DNA of 64,000 nt, taken from Fen-1298 sp050015675. GTDB taxonomy: Bacteria > Bacteroidota > Ignavibacteria > UBA10030. This document shows, in pieces, positions 63,600 through 64,000 of this stretch. Each line of letters starts with the position of its first letter. The stretch's first letter is position 1. The stretch is taken from positions 1 through 64,000 of the forward strand of contig JBEKAY010000003.1 in the NCBI GenBank assembly GCA_050015675.1, written 5' to 3'. The translations under genes were made by a program, and so were the position numbers. Under the pieces are notes generated by a model. That model was not told where the DNA came from, did no database searches, and worked only from the letters and a program-made list of their open reading frames with translations.

Positions 63600-64000
63600 A
63601 TGCAAAAACTACTTGTAAGCGTTCGTGGTAAAACCGAAGCACTTGAAGCTGTTAAAGGTGGATCTCTTATTGTAGATGCTGAATATCCGACTTCAGCATT
63701 AGGTACTCCATATCCACTTAATATTTGGACAATCAGACAGTGCGTGACAAAAAACATACTTGTTTCTACAAATATTGGTGAAGAGCAAGCGCGGAGAAGC
63801 ACAGCAGCCCAAGCTGTACTTGGAGTAGCGACTGCGGGTGCCGATGTTATAAAAGCAGGACTAGCTGGTATGGACTATAAAGAAGCTTCGTATCTTGCAA
63901 GAAGCATTGTTAGAACCGTAAAGTATTGGTATCCTCGTAAAAAGGTAATTCCAACATTCTTTGCGGATTCGAAGTTAGCAAAAATTCTTGATCCTATAAT
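63600..64000 (+). CDS. MfnB-like protein, N-terminal part (3' end beyond window)
   Basis: From ATG 63600 (GAGGA at 63588-63592) the frame is open to the window end, 133 codons. It starts MQKLLVSVRGKTEALEAVKG, then GGSLIVDAEYPTSALGTPYP, and later ATAGADVIKAGLAGMDYKEA. This matches the N-terminus of (5-formylfuran-3-yl)methyl phosphate synthase (MfnB, DUF556), a TIM-barrel enzyme of methanofuran synthesis. The archaeal VDVKNP active-site segment reads VDAEYP here, so the first catalytic lysine is replaced by glutamate, while the later IK-x-GL lysine is kept. The bacterial function may differ. Confidence 0.7.
   Translation, partial: MQKLLVSVRGKTEALEAVKGGSLIVDAEYPTSALGTPYPLNIWTIRQCVTKNILVSTNIGEEQARRSTAAQAVLGVATAGADVIKAGLAGMDYKEASYLARSIVRTVKYWYPRKKVIPTFFADSKLAKILDPI

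Overview
The window reads as chromosome of a Bacteroidota/Chlorobiota-related bacterium, most likely of Ignavibacteria type. The evidence is a large secreted protein ending in a type IX secretion (Por) sorting domain with the YPNPFNPTTQI motif, a TamA/TamB pair, a short principal sigma factor without region 1.1, a B12-dependent class II ribonucleotide reductase, and many TTG starts preceded by real Shine-Dalgarno sequences. The lineage is inferred from gene content; no 16S gene is present.

Layout. 1-1150: start of a DUF362 membrane protein on the minus strand, cut by the left edge. 1.8-5.0 kb: a GT4 glycosyltransferase with a C-terminal extension, coupled to a GH130 enzyme. 5.7-9.5 kb: a 1291-residue T9SS-exported repeat protein. 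9.6-12.9 kb: small stress-type genes (eRF1-like protein, ECF sigma factor, 57-residue membrane protein, YihY/BrkB, frameshifted YtxH protein) sharing a 69-bp dispersed repeat. 13.0-20.3 kb: TamB and TamA for outer-membrane assembly. 20.3-21.4 kb: repeat-rich spacer.

21.4-41.2 kb is the most striking part, a complete Tc (ABC) toxin locus. A 2565-residue TcB-TcC fusion ends in a putative HELMHAH metalloprotease cargo, and a 3336-residue TcA carries an extra N-terminal beta-sandwich domain. Between them lie two membrane proteins that share a two-helix module (IIERGG-x-I-x-YG), one fused to half a cupin, plus a 38-codon gene fragment. The locus ends beside an initiator tRNA-fMet whose 3' end faces it, and short tRNA-3'-like sequences lie on its other side.

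41.7-48.3 kb (minus strand): housekeeping genes rlmB, lgt, an unknown gene, hisS, an EIIA-Ntr protein and a fused sugar nucleotidyltransferase/phosphohexomutase. 48.5-58.1 kb (plus strand): a GAF protein with a degenerate GGDEF domain, a zinc-ribbon protein, deoB, two EutN/CcmL microcompartment vertex proteins, the principal sigma factor, an NlpC/P60 lipoprotein, def, fmt, deoC and two SPOR lipoproteins. deoB, the two vertex proteins and a deoC with a likely encapsulation peptide point to a deoxyribose-phosphate microcompartment, with its main shell proteins outside the window. def, fmt and tRNA-fMet together cover the formyl-methionine initiation cycle.

58.8-61.5 kb: nrdJ with a long structured leader and a good promoter. 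61.7-63.5 kb: a coupled three-gene operon of sigma-like factor, unknown protein and ImmA/IrrE metalloprotease, a plausible proteolysis-controlled sigma switch. 63.6 kb to the right edge: the start of an MfnB-like gene.
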